From positions 5,022,001-5,086,000 of the forward strand of contig CP075495.1 in NCBI GenBank assembly GCA_021613535.1: a DNA stretch of 64,000 nucleotides. Reading direction: 5' to 3'. A model generated the notes under the pieces. It was not told the origin of the DNA and did no database searches. It saw only the letters and a program-made list of their open reading frames with translations. This document shows, piece after piece, positions 1 through 12,800 of this stretch (positions within the stretch are counted from its first letter, which is position 1; each line of letters begins with the position of its first letter). Position numbers and translations under genes: made by a program. Origin of the DNA: Adineta vaga. Its lineage: Eukaryota > Rotifera.

Positions 1-81
1 TGTAATGATGCTGGAGCAAATAAATATAATATTGGAAGAATTAAAGAAACGATTATACCAATAGACCAAGTAAAAAAATAA
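1..81 (+). CDS. 3' end of an unidentified gene (partial)
   Basis: Frame 1 is open from the window edge for 26 codons and ends in TAA at 79-81. It has the codon use of neighbouring genes (AAT, AAA, GGA, ATT). The peptide is polar and lysine-rich (it includes NKYNIGRIKET and ends in DQVKK) and shows no recognisable domain. The rest of the gene lies upstream, so no function can be given. It would be convergent with the UNC93-like gene on the other strand. The stop is followed directly by A-rich sequence with AATAATAAAA, which suits a 3' end. It may instead be a chance open stretch. Confidence 0.45.
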   Translation, partial: CNDAGANKYNIGRIKETIIPIDQVKK

Positions 82-571
82 TAATAAAAGAAAATGATTG
101 AATCAAAACGATCGATTGAACTATAACCGATATAATACGATTTCTAGAGAATTTATATAAATGAGAAAGATATGAGAAGACTTTCTTTTCTATTGAACTT
201 ACTGCTGCAATCCAATTCATGATGATTGATAGAAAGTTATGTTGTGAATAGATAGGTGGTTTCTTTTTTTTAAAGTTGTGTTCGTAAATGAAACAAGAGA
301 TAAGAACATGATGATTATTTTAATTGAAAAGAAATTTGAGATAGTTATATAAAATGTATGTTCCTATTGATTCATTGTATGTGATTAATAAATATAAGAA
401 GTACAAAGATCTAAATATGATGGTTTAAATACTTTGCGTACGTTTCTTTTCATGATGCTATGGGAGAAAAAAACCTAATCTTTCAACTAAAACATACATT
501 TTATTAGAATAGCTATAAAACAATATCTATTGAAACATGAATTCAAACTGAATGAAAACGTTCTTTTTCCT
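82..571. other. convergent intergenic region
   Basis: About 490 bp of AT-rich sequence lies between two inferred gene 3' ends. No conserved coding stretch or structural RNA was seen. It probably holds the two 3' UTRs. Confidence 0.5.
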
Positions 572-2561
572 CTCAAAATGAGGTAATAATAGTTGATTGT
601 GTTAAATCAGCAGGCACCGCTGGTTTTTCATCTTGTACTTTTTTCTTCTTTCGTCGCTCCTTAATATCAATAATTGTGTAACATATCATAGATACTGTAA
701 GTACGCATATTAGAATAGCATGCGCATATTTAATACGTATTCGTGGAGTATAAACATAAGCAATAACATATCCAAGTGATTCCCATAGACGAAAATTCGA
801 AAATGCTGATTCATGTTCTGTAAATAAAACACCATATGTTGCACTAACTATTTACAATAAAGAGAAGTGTAAAGATTATTTAGTTTTTGAAAAACTTTCT
901 TTACTTTGTGTTTGCCAACAACCATCTGCTATTCCCCATAAACCAGCGAGAATAAAAAATACCCATAATTGATTTTCTCGTGGCACCCAAAGAAGCATAG
1001 TTATGATTAATGCATAATTAATTATAGCAGCCAAAATAAGACAATATATTCGATCAATATGTTTAGCAATATAACCAAAACTAAAACTACTCAATGCATC
1101 ACATATACCAAAAACGATCATGATTAGACCAACGTATTTAATTCCAACAGCACAGGTTATAAAGCCCTAAAAACGAATCATTTGATTTACATGAAATTAA
1201 ATTTAGAATATTACTTTTGTGAATTGTGCAGCGATATAGGTTTGTTCAAAACCAGACCAAAGAGTAAATGGAATTAATAAAATTTGATTAGGATGTTTCA
1301 AATGTTTAAATGTTGAAGCCAAATGACTCAATGAATTCTTCAACGATCCTTTAATTCCACCTAGATTGTATTCAATTCATACTTTCAAGAATGTTTACTC
1401 AAAATAATCAAACATGTGACACTAACCTTTTGATTTTGTTTTTGTTCGTCTTTGATCAAGTAGAACACCAACTAGAATAATACTTGCTACAGCTAAACCA
1501 ATATAGATATAACATAATGTAAAGACCTTCAATAATAAATAAAATAGATCATTTCATTATTTTTCAAATGTAGATGACTTCATACTAGTTTCCTTGGTAC
1601 AGGATCATTCTCGACACCATGAAATTCTTTTTCTAAGAATTGTGCACCACATTGATATTCATTAACTATTGTACTTGCATTTGTTGAATCATTTGAATAC
1701 GATTTTTGAACAAGACTATCGGTTGATTCTCCATTATCAAGTGTTGGTTTTGGTGTCGGTCGTAAGACTAAATAACTGATCAGATTACCCCATATTTGAC
1801 CTTGTCACAAAACAAATCAAAAACATAAATACATGACTCATTGAATTCAATCAGTTTGTCATACTCGTTTGAAAACAAGCAAAGAATATACCAAAAAATT
1901 GTGTGACACCCGTGGCAGATTGTTTTCCTTTTGACTCGGCATTGAGCATTCCAATTTGTGTTACATACGCACCTTGAGATGTCCATAATGGTGCGCCAGC
2001 AAGACCTAATAAAACTGATGCAGGATACATCAATGCTGGTACAGCATATAAGTTTGCCGCAATGAATGCTAAATAACCAAATTGACATATAACAATTGTC
2101 CATTTCATACCAAATACACTCATCTATTAAAGTATTTCAAATATTTATATAGATATAATTCGATAGAAAATTACCATTGGATGTGGTAATAGTGCCGAAG
2201 AAAATATCAGAAAAGCATAGATAATAGCCATCGAATTCATTCCAACGTCACCTTCAACATTCAAACTTGATTGTAAATTTGCTATACCTATTCTAATAAT
2301 AATATTAAACTCTATATTTTTCAAAGAATTCATTACCTTGAAATGCCGTGAATAAAAGTATCCATGCTAGACAAATGACAAATAGATTCTTCCAAATTTT
2401 CCATTTCTTTGGCGGTGATGAACCATTATCTTTATCAATCTCTTTACTACTAAAGCATCGAGAAAATCTAACTATTAATCTTAATTCATTTGACAAGATT
2501 ACTTTTCAGGAGCATCATTATTCAATTCGATAGGTTCAACAGCAATATCTTTTTCTGTCAT
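572..2561 (-). CDS. UNC93-like multi-pass membrane protein (MFS fold)
   Basis: Multi-exon gene on the minus strand, starting at ATG 2559-2561 and ending at TGA 572-574. Exon 1 encodes a short acidic cytosolic tail (MTEKDIAVEPIEL). The next exons give KNLFVICLAWILLFTAFQG, then NLQSSLNVEGDVG with a transmembrane segment, then YPASVLLGLAGAPLWTSQGAY. These correspond in order to the hallmark UNC93 segments: first helix ending FTAFQG, the NLQSS motif, and the G-APLW-QGAY stretch. Later exons (1121-876 and about 850-574) carry the distal helices (GLWGIADGCWQTQ) and a basic tail with KERRKKK. UNC93 family members act as channel regulators or, in UNC93B1, as endosomal Toll-receptor chaperones. This sequence looks closer to the UNC93A branch, which is an inference. 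Introns are about 50-70 bp. The exon 1/2 acceptor is ambiguous between two nearby AGs. Confidence 0.85.
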
Positions 2562-4815
2562 TGATGATGAATTTAGTTCGAATGTCTAATCACACGTCTC
2601 ACTTCTTTAGGAAGAGAGTGAGATAGAGAGAAGAGAAGAGAAATAATTTCTATACAAACTTTATGAATATGTATATGGATTAACAAAAACTTTTCGTAAA
2701 CGATGAAATCAAGCAGTAGTTAGTGTACATATATATGCTCGTATATATATTTTATTATTATTTACTATTTGTGTGTTTGCGTAGTGAACGACCATGATTT
2801 CATGGTCATCAAATAGATTATTCATCACTGTCATTATCCCTGTGTAGTCTCTTTATATTTATTATCGTTTGTTGACAATCGCCTTTACAAGATTAGATCA
2901 ATTGAATATGATTGTGTTGTTTTTCTTTTCGTTCTATTTGTTGAATATTATTGTCACTTGTTTGTTTTCATATGATTGGATTAAGGAAATAGACGAAAGT
3001 ATAATAAGAATGAAGTTTTGTATCTACAATGATATTGAATGATTCATTCTGCATTTTGACTAGCTATATTCGAATAATCTTGATCAAATATTTTTCAAAT
3101 AAGATTAACAATATGAAATTGAACTGCTAAACTTCAAGATTTCTTAATAATATAAAGTAGAAACGTGTTATTTCTGGTGTTTACAATGAATATATAAATA
3201 CTTCAGTTTAGTGGTAAGATCTTTTACTTTTTCGTGTCGTTTTATTAATCATGCTAATAAACTTATATTGTCATTATTTGTTATAAAAAAAGAAAGAAAT
3301 GATCTGAAGTTTATCATTCATTTTGTTCGGGAATCTACGAGTACACAGTATGAATAAGAAAAAGATCTTATCCACACATTTTTTACATACCAATCCATTG
3401 ATAAATGAAACGAATCTTTCTCTTACAGACAATTTCTATTCCTCCCTCAATCAATGTAATTCAATACTAATAGGAAGAAACACTCCAGGAACGTCGTATA
3501 TATTTTCTCATTATCAAAAACAAGCCAGGTCTAACAGTATGATTGACGCATGTAGAATATAATACGCCTTCTTCTCTATTTGCGTGTATTTCATATTATC
3601 ATTTTGTAGAACACATATAAGACAGAATACGTTTTTTTTATTAATATATTTATTTTTCAAAACTCTCAAACTTAATTGTATACAAACAAGAAAGAGGTAA
3701 GTTATTTCATTCTTAAATAATCTCATATTTCTCTTTTATAAAAATTTCATTAACAAAATAAATAATGTGATTCTATATTTATTGAAATGTAAGAAGAATA
3801 AAAGAAGTGAAATACATCATTTTATTCTAACCTTGATAGGTCAATTTACTTTTGCGAAGTAGAAGAAAAAAATGTTCTTAAGGAACAAAAGAAGCTCGTT
3901 ATTGTCTCATACTGAATGCCTCTCCTGTCGTTATGACAGTCAAATTATTCATCAGAATCGATACATCAGATGGTTTTTGTCCTCATAAAACAAAGAATGT
4001 CATTTATCTTAAATTGAATCATTCTATTCCATATAAATAGTTAACGCTTATGAATCGTCATCTTTCTCTTCTCAAATTACACGATAAATAAATCGTTTAT
4101 TTCCTTAACTTACAATTTCGTCTTTTCTTATTACGTCAATAGAAATTAATAATAGAGATACAAATTTTTTTACCAAGGTCGAATATTTAGCATGTAAACA
4201 GAACTTTCCTTTTTCATCTTAAGTATTCTCATGCTAAATATTCTTATACATGTTTTATCACTTCCGCATCATCGTTCGTCCTTCTAAACGTACTTTCATT
4301 TATTCATCCGCAAAATAGTTATTATTCACCTTCGAAAAGAAAAAGGCAACATTTTTCTAGGAAAACGATAAAAATAAAATGATATTTTCATTGATTAAGA
4401 CACCAAATTAATTGTGTATTCATTCAAATAGAAATCATATCTGAAAGCCTTAGAGAATATCATCAACTTACGAAATTTTTTTACAGCGCAAAATTTTTCT
4501 GGGAATAGAATATATGTGTGGGTTTTTTTTCGAAGAACAAAGAATGTATTTCTTTTCTTTTCGTAGGTGCTTTAGTTAATAGAAAAAAGTGAAAATAAAT
4601 TCTTTTTTCTTTCAAATATTTCTTCATTGATCGAACATGCATTAAGATCTATTTGTATGTATATATATATACGCGCTCTTTTTTCAGCGATGTCTTAAGA
4701 TTAACATACATAAATGTAAACAACATCATGTCATTTTCCTTCTTTCTATAGTTTGACAATACACGAACAAATTTTACATTTCAATTTAGTTGTGTATTCT
4801 TTTAGATATTCAAAC
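2562..4815. other. long AT-rich intergenic region
   Basis: About 2.25 kb between the divergent UNC93-like gene and the small ORF at 4816. It contains TA-rich runs (about 2725-2750, 4660-4672) and short open stretches without domain content. No RNA gene or repeat family was recognised. The promoters of both flanking genes are presumably here. Confidence 0.5.
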
Positions 4816-5058
4816 ATGTCACAAGAACGTATTAGTGTTGGAAAACATATTTCGGATTTTCTTACAAAAATTTTCTGGCATTTTAATCATACCACACCGA
4901 ATTTTTCATATTCTAATCCTAATCATTCGAATTCATCGATAAAAAATCGTGGAAATCAATCATTTCATGTTACTTCAACTTGTCCAAATATTCCAACACG
5001 TTCTCATCATCCTACACGTATTCGAGCAACCACATTATCATCCATTCAAGAAGAATAA
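4816..5058 (+). CDS. small hypothetical protein, 80 aa
   Basis: ORF beginning MSQERISVGKHISDFL and ending LSSIQEE with TAA at 5056-5058. The ATG at 4816 is preferred because a splice-acceptor-like TTCTTTTAG lies 10 bp upstream. That would fit a spliced 5' UTR or a spliced-leader acceptor; trans-splicing is known in rotifers. The first 25 residues could form an amphipathic helix. The remainder is rich in Asn, Ser, His and Thr and probably disordered. Codon choice resembles the real genes nearby. No family is recognised, and it could be the terminal exon of a longer gene or a chance ORF. Confidence 0.45.
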   Translation: MSQERISVGKHISDFLTKIFWHFNHTTPNFSYSNPNHSNSSIKNRGNQSFHVTSTCPNIPTRSHHPTRIRATTLSSIQEE

Positions 5059-5583
5059 AATTCCAAAAAACTCAAACAGTACTATGTAAATACGTGCAAA
5101 GTCAACAACTGCGAATGACATTTATTTGAATTAAAAGAAAAACAAACATTTCTATTCTAGTCATAGTTTTCCTCATTTCCGTTGATTAATTGTAAATATA
5201 CATTTGTTCTATTTTGATACGAAATCAAATTGACTATTTATTAAATAAGATGAAAATAACTTCTTATCTGTAGGTTGTTAAATTATTAATACAAGAGGGA
5301 AAAATAGAGTTTTTTTTCTCTTATCATTATTGTCTCAAATCTATTGACAATGAGATATTTGAGACTATGGTAAACATCACGTCGTTTGATAAAAAAAAAT
5401 GAGAATAAATTCTTGTTTTTGCCTTTTTTTTTTAATTAGAGATATACTGAAGAATTTTGAAGCAAATAGAAAAGAATCGAATATTATTGAAGAGCATTTA
5501 TTGGTAAGGCATTTTGAGATAAATAAATATATAGAAGTCAAATTTATATTTAAAATATAAAAGTTCAAAAACAAAAGTAAATT
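5059..5583. other. convergent intergenic region
   Basis: About 525 bp between two 3' ends, very AT-rich, with poly-T and poly-A tracts at about 5311-5320 and 5390-5440. Nothing coding was seen. Confidence 0.5.
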
Positions 5584-6591
5584 TTATTGGGTATACCCTG
5601 GTGTTTGATTTGGAATTAATTCAATTTTCGTTTTTTTATCAAATTGATCGGCATCAAGCCAACGTTGAACAGGAAAAAAAGTTGTTTTATTTAATGTTTC
5701 ATTTGTCAGTAATAAATTATCAACATACCAACCTTGTGATTTATCACCTGTATGCCAAAGTGTTGCACCTTTGATTTTACCTAATGGTGGTAAGAATTGT
5801 ATGAATACATCGGTATTTCCATTTTCAAATAGATCTTTATTTGTTTGAGATGATTGTAATTGAATCGTTTCAGAATCGCCTCTTTCACCATGTATAATTA
5901 AATAAACATTCGCATCGGTACCGGCTCCACGTATTGGAATTAATTTTCTTCCTTCACCACCAGTGTGAACAACTATTTTATATTTCTCTTTTCCACGTAA
6001 ATCTCCATCGGGACAATTCGGTTTGGGTACACAATGAAATGCTAAAAATTCATAAAGATTTGGATCACCTTTTGAACGTCGAACGAATTCCTTTTTTGTA
6101 ATTTCATTTTTTTCATCTAAACCTAAACGTTTCATAACCCAATCGATTGTTTGTTGACGTTTATCTGTTTCATGTCGATCATCTGGTTCATCTTGTGTTT
6201 CAACTAAACTTAATATTGCTACTAATGCATTTTGTAATTCTTTTCGTGTTAAATTCGTATCAGCTTGATTACGATTATAAGCTTTAAAAGCTAATTCGAG
6301 TTTAGCTTTTTCATCCGAACCTTGACTTACGGTAACAACACGAAGAAATTCACGAAAATTTAATGCTTGATCACGATCTTCATCAAATGCTGTGAATAAC
6401 ATTTGAGCATACGAATCCGAATTTCGTGCACGAGGATAATAGGAACGATATAAATTAATGTAACGTTCTTTTGATATACTACCAGTTGGACATTCATTAA
6501 TAAATCGTTTATGCCAATCTTGAATAGCTGATTTATTTAAACCAGTTTCTTCAGCAAGTTGATTCAAGTCTTTGGCAGTTAAAGACGACAT
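5584..6591 (-). CDS. NCS-type EF-hand protein fused to a C-terminal PLAT domain
   Basis: Intronless 335-aa ORF, ATG at 6589-6591, TAA at 5584-5586; the stop overlaps an AATAAA signal. Residues 1-190 follow the recoverin/NCS-1 layout. They contain a helix with the DWHKRFINECPTG signature (NCS: FLKDCPSG), a degenerate EF1, and EF2 with a near-canonical loop at residues 70-81 (DEDRDQALNFRE). EF3 (about 106-118) and EF4 (about 158-169) are degenerate, lacking several acidic ligands. NCS similarity ends near SKGDPNLYEFL. Residues 203-312 form a PLAT/LH2 beta-sandwich with GAGTDANVYLIIHGERGDS, a FENGNTDVF strand and the GWYVDNLLL motif. PLAT domains bind membranes, lipids or protein partners, so a calcium-controlled membrane adaptor is a reasonable inference. 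An N-terminal myristoylation glycine (MG) is absent; the protein begins MSSLT. No enzyme domain follows. Confidence 0.88.
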   Translation of the reverse strand: MSSLTAKDLNQLAEETGLNKSAIQDWHKRFINECPTGSISKERYINLYRSYYPRARNSDSYAQMLFTAFDEDRDQALNFREFLRVVTVSQGSDEKAKLELAFKAYNRNQADTNLTRKELQNALVAILSLVETQDEPDDRHETDKRQQTIDWVMKRLGLDEKNEITKKEFVRRSKGDPNLYEFLAFHCVPKPNCPDGDLRGKEKYKIVVHTGGEGRKLIPIRGAGTDANVYLIIHGERGDSETIQLQSSQTNKDLFENGNTDVFIQFLPPLGKIKGATLWHTGDKSQGWYVDNLLLTNETLNKTTFFPVQRWLDADQFDKKTKIELIPNQTPGYTQ

Positions 6592-6925
6592 GATTTAGAC
6601 TGACGTTCTTATTGGTAATAGAATATAAATGAAAATCTTTAAAATATCTCGTCTCGACCTCTTCTTTCTCTTTCTCTCTTCCTTTTCTTCTTTTAATTTT
6701 CTATATAAGACTAAAAAAGAAGAAGACGAAGTAGAAGAAGAAAGAGAAAATAGTAAGGAGAGTCGATGTATTCATTATCGTTATTTGATATTAAAAAAAA
6801 GAATTTTTGATTTGACAAAAGAATGAGCGTGCGAAGAAACTGAAAGGGAAAATGATGCTGTTGTTATAGTTACATTCCAATGTATATTTGTATATTTGAT
6901 TGAACAGAACTAAATCAAATTGTTT

Positions 6926-6950
6926 TCTCTCTCTCTCTCTCTTTCTCTTT
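6926..6950. repeat. CT microsatellite
   Basis: TC dinucleotide run of about 25 bp with one interruption, in the upstream region of the EF-hand/PLAT gene. Confidence 0.8.
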
Positions 6951-8155
6951 TCGACAACTAACTTTTTATTTTCAAGTGTATTTCAAAGAGAAAATACAAA
7001 GAATCTCTTCAATAAATTATTAAATAATATTAAAAATATGAAGAAATTATTCATAAATCAGAAAATACGATTCAATTTCTAATAAATAATCAATTTAATT
7101 GACAAGTCGATTCAATAGGTATTACGAAAAAGACGCTATATACACATAAGCCAAAGTCTTTTATTTCTTTCAGTCATCAAATGACAGTTATTACTTTAAA
7201 ATATATGCATCCAGGGAGACAACACATGCGTGTCTTCATTTACTTTTTTCAAATGTTCTACAGGCTATTTACTATGAAAAAGAAGGTAATCATAGAATAA
7301 GATTTCTCTGAAAAGTAAATATTCTGTTGAAGTTCGGAAAAAACATGACAAATGAATTTTGAGGAAACTCTATAGGAATCAAAGTAGTAAGAAAACAATA
7401 AAAGTGTACGTTCAATGAGTTTATATTGACATATTATATTCCAAGAAATGATATAGTAAAGATAGGGTTTCTGATCATTTACGAAAAAGAACAACATCTC
7501 GTGATTTGACTAGATATCTTGTGCTTACGAATGTCATGCACAATTAATTACTGATTTAAATACAAATTCATGATTTATGATAAATATACTAGTCGGATTT
7601 TTTATAAATAACATTAGTAAAGTACATATTGCTAATAAAGAACGAGAAATTAATTGTGAATGATAGTTGTCTCATCTGATGTACACCTCAGTCAATCAAT
7701 TCTTTTCAAGAAAACTTTATTATGTTAGACAGTCTGACAATAAAATATTTGAACTTTTAACTTGAGTTTTCTCTATTGCAGACCACATCCGACAGGCTTG
7801 AGTATTTCATCCTATCTAAAATGGCGTATTTATTTGATTTAAGGAGATTAGTTTTAGGAAATGTAATTGAAATTCTGTCTTTTACTATTATTTCAGATGA
7901 TGCTTTACTATAATGTGAATGCTGATATAGAAATTTTTAAACAGAAAAACAAGAAATTATAAGAAACATTTCCGATGGATCTTTATGACCGTCTCTAATT
8001 TGTCATGCATTTATGATTCATTCGTCTCTTCTTTTTTTTTTGAGAACATTATAGAACGAATGAATGCACTGGATAATATCACACATATTTATTTCCTTTC
8101 TTTATCATGTAGAGGGCACTATTGGCTCTTTATTTTTCACATACACTCTGGCGAT

Positions 8156-8175
8156 CATTCATTCATTCATTCATT
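8156..8175. repeat. CATT microsatellite
   Basis: Five tandem CATT units about 75 bp upstream of the small membrane-protein gene. Confidence 0.8.
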
Positions 8176-8249
8176 AACAAACATATACTACTGTACTGTA
8201 CTGTAACAAGCAAGCGAACACTTTTTTGATTTTTCTTACTCATTCAAAC

Positions 8250-9123
8250 ATGAATACAAGTAAGACAAGAATCTTTGTTTTTTTTTCAAATCTTATGAAC
8301 TATAAATTGAATTGATTTTAGGAACATCGTCACCACCCTACGCTCGAATGGTTGGCAATAGATTTGACGTCTCTGCTTATTGTCAAGAACCATTAGTTAC
8401 TGCATTGGATCATTTAACAAGTGTAAAATTTGCACTTTTTGCTTTAATTCGACCAGCATTGAAAATTGCTGCACGATCATTATTTGTTGAACATGAAACA
8501 ATTACCGTTTCAAATATTTTATCACAATTAAATTCGGACGCACCTATTGCATCTCCACCACCTGAAGCTCCACCACAACGACCAAAACGATCATTTGGTC
8601 AACGTTTGATACATTTTTTTACTGTCGGTATTCCATTAGCAATTCTTGTTGGTCTTCTTGCTGGTATTCTTCATTTTGTTAAAGCTGTATCAAATGATTT
8701 AGTGACTGTTATGAAACTTGGATCGAAATTATATTCAATGAGTCAAGAGGATGTCAAATTTTATAAAGGTTTGAAATGAAATCTTTGATTAGTTTAGTTT
8801 TCTAGTATTCTTTTTCTTATATGTTCATAGAAAATCCACAATTGGTTCCACCACGTAACGTAGCTATTGATGGAGTGATTAATACAGGCTTAAGTTTTTA
8901 TACACGGCGACTTATTTATCGAAAATTAGGAATGTTTCAATTTATTGCTAAACCATTTATGTCATGCATTGAATCGATTTTAACAAAACGTGTGATTAAA
9001 TTTTGTGATCGAATAGATAATCTTCGAAATCGTTATAATAATCGATCAAATACATCATCAGAACCATCAGCACCACCACCACCTTATTATAATGAAAAGT
9101 CGGATGATTTCAAATATGATTAA
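8250..9123 (+). CDS. small membrane protein with proline-rich tail, unknown family
   Basis: Three exons: ATGAATACAA at 8250-8259, a second exon from about 8322 to 8769, and a third from about 8831 to the stop TAA at 9121-9123. Frames join cleanly (MNT-R-TSSPPYARMVG; then FYK-ENPQLVPP). The roughly 260-aa product has a helical N-terminal part (LDHLTSVKFALFALIRPALK), a Pro-rich linker (SPPPEAPPQRPKRS) and one strong hydrophobic segment (VGIPLAILVGLLAGILHFV). A second helical half contains LIYRKLGMFQFIAKPF, and the tail has a PPPPYY stretch near the C-terminus. That tail contains a PPxY motif, the usual ligand of WW domains such as those of NEDD4 ligases. No catalytic motif or known domain is recognised. 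A membrane-anchored adaptor is only a guess. Confidence 0.75.
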
Positions 9124-9882
9124 ATCAATCAAATTGACCTTGTTTTACATTTCTTCTTTTTTTATATATATGTTAAACTCGCATTTTCTTTTGTGGTCGA
9201 TTTTCTTTTGTCAAATTTGAAAATGATATACCAGCTTGATTGTTTGTAAAAAGATTTATATTGAAAATATGATTAAAATGTTTGTAGAACATACACGAAT
9301 GATAATGAGTAAATAGTGTGAGTCATTATTTCATCATTTATTTATTATTATCTAAAGTGCGTGTATTCTTTTAGAATATAATTATTTGAATTTTGGTATA
9401 CATACATCATTCAGAGCAATTATATGCAATGATATATTTTAAGAAGTCAACTGATAGTTGATTAGGAATGGAAAAATAGATCTTGACACGCATGATGCAA
9501 CGAATCATTAAAAAAGAATTATCGAAATATTTTCTTGGAAAATTTACAAATAAAAGATAGAGTGAATTGCATTATTTAAAGAAAACTACTTTATTACTAA
9601 TAACAGACATAGAACGTACATAATCTTTCTATCTATATTAATTTATCAGAAAGTTTTAATTGCCAGAATATAATTTTAAATACAGAAATTTAGTTTCAAT
9701 TCCGAAAGAAGTTTAGTCGTCGTCGTCGTCGTGGATAGAGTTAAATAGAAGTTCTTTATTATTGGTTAACATCATAACCAATGTTAAAATGATGCGAAAC
9801 AACGAACTATCTTTATTCTTTTTCTAGATGAACAACAAGAATATTTTATATAAAATCATTCAAATCAAGACTAACTAATAAT
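9124..9882. other. intergenic region
   Basis: About 760 bp between tandem + genes. It contains a CGT trinucleotide run near 9716-9733 and no conserved ORF. It likely holds the APC1 promoter. Confidence 0.5.
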
Positions 9883-12800
9883 ATGCAACCCGCAGGTAGC
9901 ATTTCTATTTTCTAACATTCACTAGAATACCTTCTTGATCTTTTTCTCTATCTAGCTATGATCAATGTTAGTAAAGTTGCTCCTTTTAAACCTAATGGAG
10001 CAAATTATATTGAAGAAGAGACAACAATAAATACTGAACAAGTAAAATCTAAATGAAACTACTTATATATTCTCTTTTTCTTATCTATTTGAAGGAATTA
10101 TGGTCAATAAGTGCAACAAGTAATCGTCAAGGTGATGAAGAAATTTATGCTCGAGGATCACATATTATATGGACATATCCACTTCGAGATGTTCAATGTC
10201 CATCTTATATGGAATTTACTACCGATACAATACCAAAAAAAGTAAGATAAACAAATTCTTTAAGGAGATAATCTATATTTTTCTATGTCTATATAGCTTT
10301 TATGGACAAAATTTGATCAATGCTCAATGTCTTGTAAATGAAAATGAAAGTATCATTATTTGTTCCTTATTATCTTGTATACTCTAGGTGAACATGGTGG
10401 AACAGAATTTCCAGTCATCATCGAACAAAATTGTTTGACTGTTCTTGGAATGGATACTGGTTATACGAAAGTTGCTTTACCATTTTCTGTAAATATATCC
10501 AACATTGTCTCTTTTTGTCTTTCTCGATCAATATTCATATGTTTTTTCGAAGGTTTCTAAAGTTTGGCCATTTCAAAATGGTTTAACCATTGAACGACAA
10601 TCGTAAATATCTCTCACTCTTACTTTCAAGATTTTCTATCAATTTATCTATTTAGAAATGATCATTATTTACCAAGTTTATTCTCTCTTTCACATCCTTT
10701 GGATGAAGTAAAACCTATTATATCTAGACATCACGGTGAATGGTTCTATAGTTCAGATAAACATATGTATACAACAGCAGGTTTAGCAATGGATGAACAT
10801 CTTATATTGCGTTATGATGAAATTGATCGAGTGCATAGTTTATGGTTATTACGAAAATGCACTGAAGAAGTAAAATTTTCATCTCTATTTTTGTTCTCTC
10901 ATTTGTATTTATATTGAAACTAATAGGATCGTCATCAAGCAACAAATATGACGTTACCTATTATGAATGAGAGTAATCTAGGACAAGGATTGAATCCACA
11001 ACATACTCTACTTAATCAACCGAATATGTCATTGGCACAAATATCCATGATGAATAATACTTTACCACGACGTTCAAGTATTTTAGCAACAACGGTAACT
11101 GGTACATCAAATCCTGCTGTTGGAACAAATTCTTCACCGAATCCCAGTCATTTATTAACAAATCCAAGAAGATTAGCATCGATGGCAGTTATTTCGTATG
11201 AAATTTATTTGTTTTCATTTGAGTTTCATTTCAAAAATCTGAATATTTACATCTAGACGATCACCATTGTCAGATTCAATTAATCGTGGCGCATCTCGCT
11301 TGCCACCATCACAATTTTTATCATCGACAACAGCAGCTACTCCATTTTCATGTTCAACATTAACAATAGGAAATGGTGGTGGAACAACTCATCTCTCCCA
11401 CTTTCCAACAGCAGCATTAATCGATCGAATGGGTACAAATGGTAGTTTTATGGCTACACTTAATGCAGATTGTGCTGCTCATTCCAATTCAATACCTGAT
11501 CCTCTCTCTCCGGATTATTGCGTGGAATTCATTTGGTCAGATACATCATACACTTCATTAGCAAAGTATAATATGAGAGAAAACTTGAATAGCATCATTT
11601 CGCTTTCTTTCATTACAGAGATCCTGAACAATGTGCAACGAAATTTTTTGGCGTTAGAGATTTATCTGACCATCGATGGGTGGCATTCTTATTACCACAT
11701 GTTAGACAATTGAGGTAAGAATTACATTCGATTGAATGTGTTTTTAATTGCATAAAATCATCTCTTTTAGACTTGTTCTCTTGGAAAAAACAACACTTGG
11801 AACAGTGAACACTGGTGTGAATAAAGTTGAAACTATCAGTGCAAAAGATGCCATTTTCGTTTCAGTATGTAGTCTTATTCGAAATTTTTCAATCGTAAAA
11901 TAATGATTTTCTGCTAGTCATTAAAATTTCTTGTTGTACTTGATTTATCACGTTCAATTCTTTTATATTCTGGTGCATCAAAAGTAGATGGATAATAATT
12001 TTATTTCATAAAGATTTTAGAATGAATCTTTTATAAATTGTTAGATAGCTAAAGTGCTTCTTCATGAAGAAACAGGTCCATTATCATCGAATTCTTTTCT
12101 TCGTTACACACCATATCAACGTGTGCGAACATCCAGTCGACCAACAAGTTTCCATCGTACTCCATTACCATTAGTATATCTTTTTCTTTGAATTCATTTC
12201 TTTTCATAAATCTAACTATTTGTTTGTTCCTTTGCTAGAAATTTCCTTCTTCACCTGTTTCATCGACATTAACACCAGCTGCACATGCACCTCAATCTTT
12301 TATGTGTGATGAAAGTCTCAATGATCTTCATCCCACAGCAATATCCAACATTCAAACGCCTGGTGGTTCAGGAAATACAGGAAATTTTCTATCAACAACA
12401 CGTTATGAAGCGCTTGATGATGTTCGAAGTCGATTATTTAATCTTAAATTACAAAATAATCGTTATTATACCGTTGAATTACCCAATATCTGTCATACAC
12501 CATTATGTAAATATCGTTTTTTTTCCTTTTTTATTCATTTATTTCTTTCTTCCAGGTTTATCTGCATTGAAAGCTGTCTGTTCATGTGTACCACGTGAAG
12601 TCTTCAACCAATTTATAGCAATATTTTATTCATCAAATATCGATCCAATTCATGAACATTCACCTACTGAATGGTATACATTTGTAAAAACATTATTAAC
12701 ATTAATTGGTTATGATCTACGTAAATGTTCTTATATCAAACGATTAGAATCAAAATCTTCATCTCCAACACCTCCACAAACAATTAAAAAAACTAAAATT

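Larger units (their letters stand above)
6592..8249. other. intergenic region with simple repeats
   Basis: About 1.66 kb between divergent genes. It holds a pyrimidine-rich CT repeat at 6926-6950, purine-rich sequence at about 6710-6760, a CATT repeat at 8156-8175 and short non-conserved ORFs. The upstream regions of both flanking genes lie here. No RNA gene was recognised. Confidence 0.5.

Noticed and set aside
3323-3562. 79-codon + strand open frame
   Set aside because: No domain, no splice context linking it to other exons, and a Ser/Asn-rich AT-driven composition. Probably chance.
6629-6826. 65-codon + strand open frame
   Set aside because: Made of poly-Phe/Leu then poly-Glu/Lys from pyrimidine- and purine-rich tracts; low-complexity artefact.
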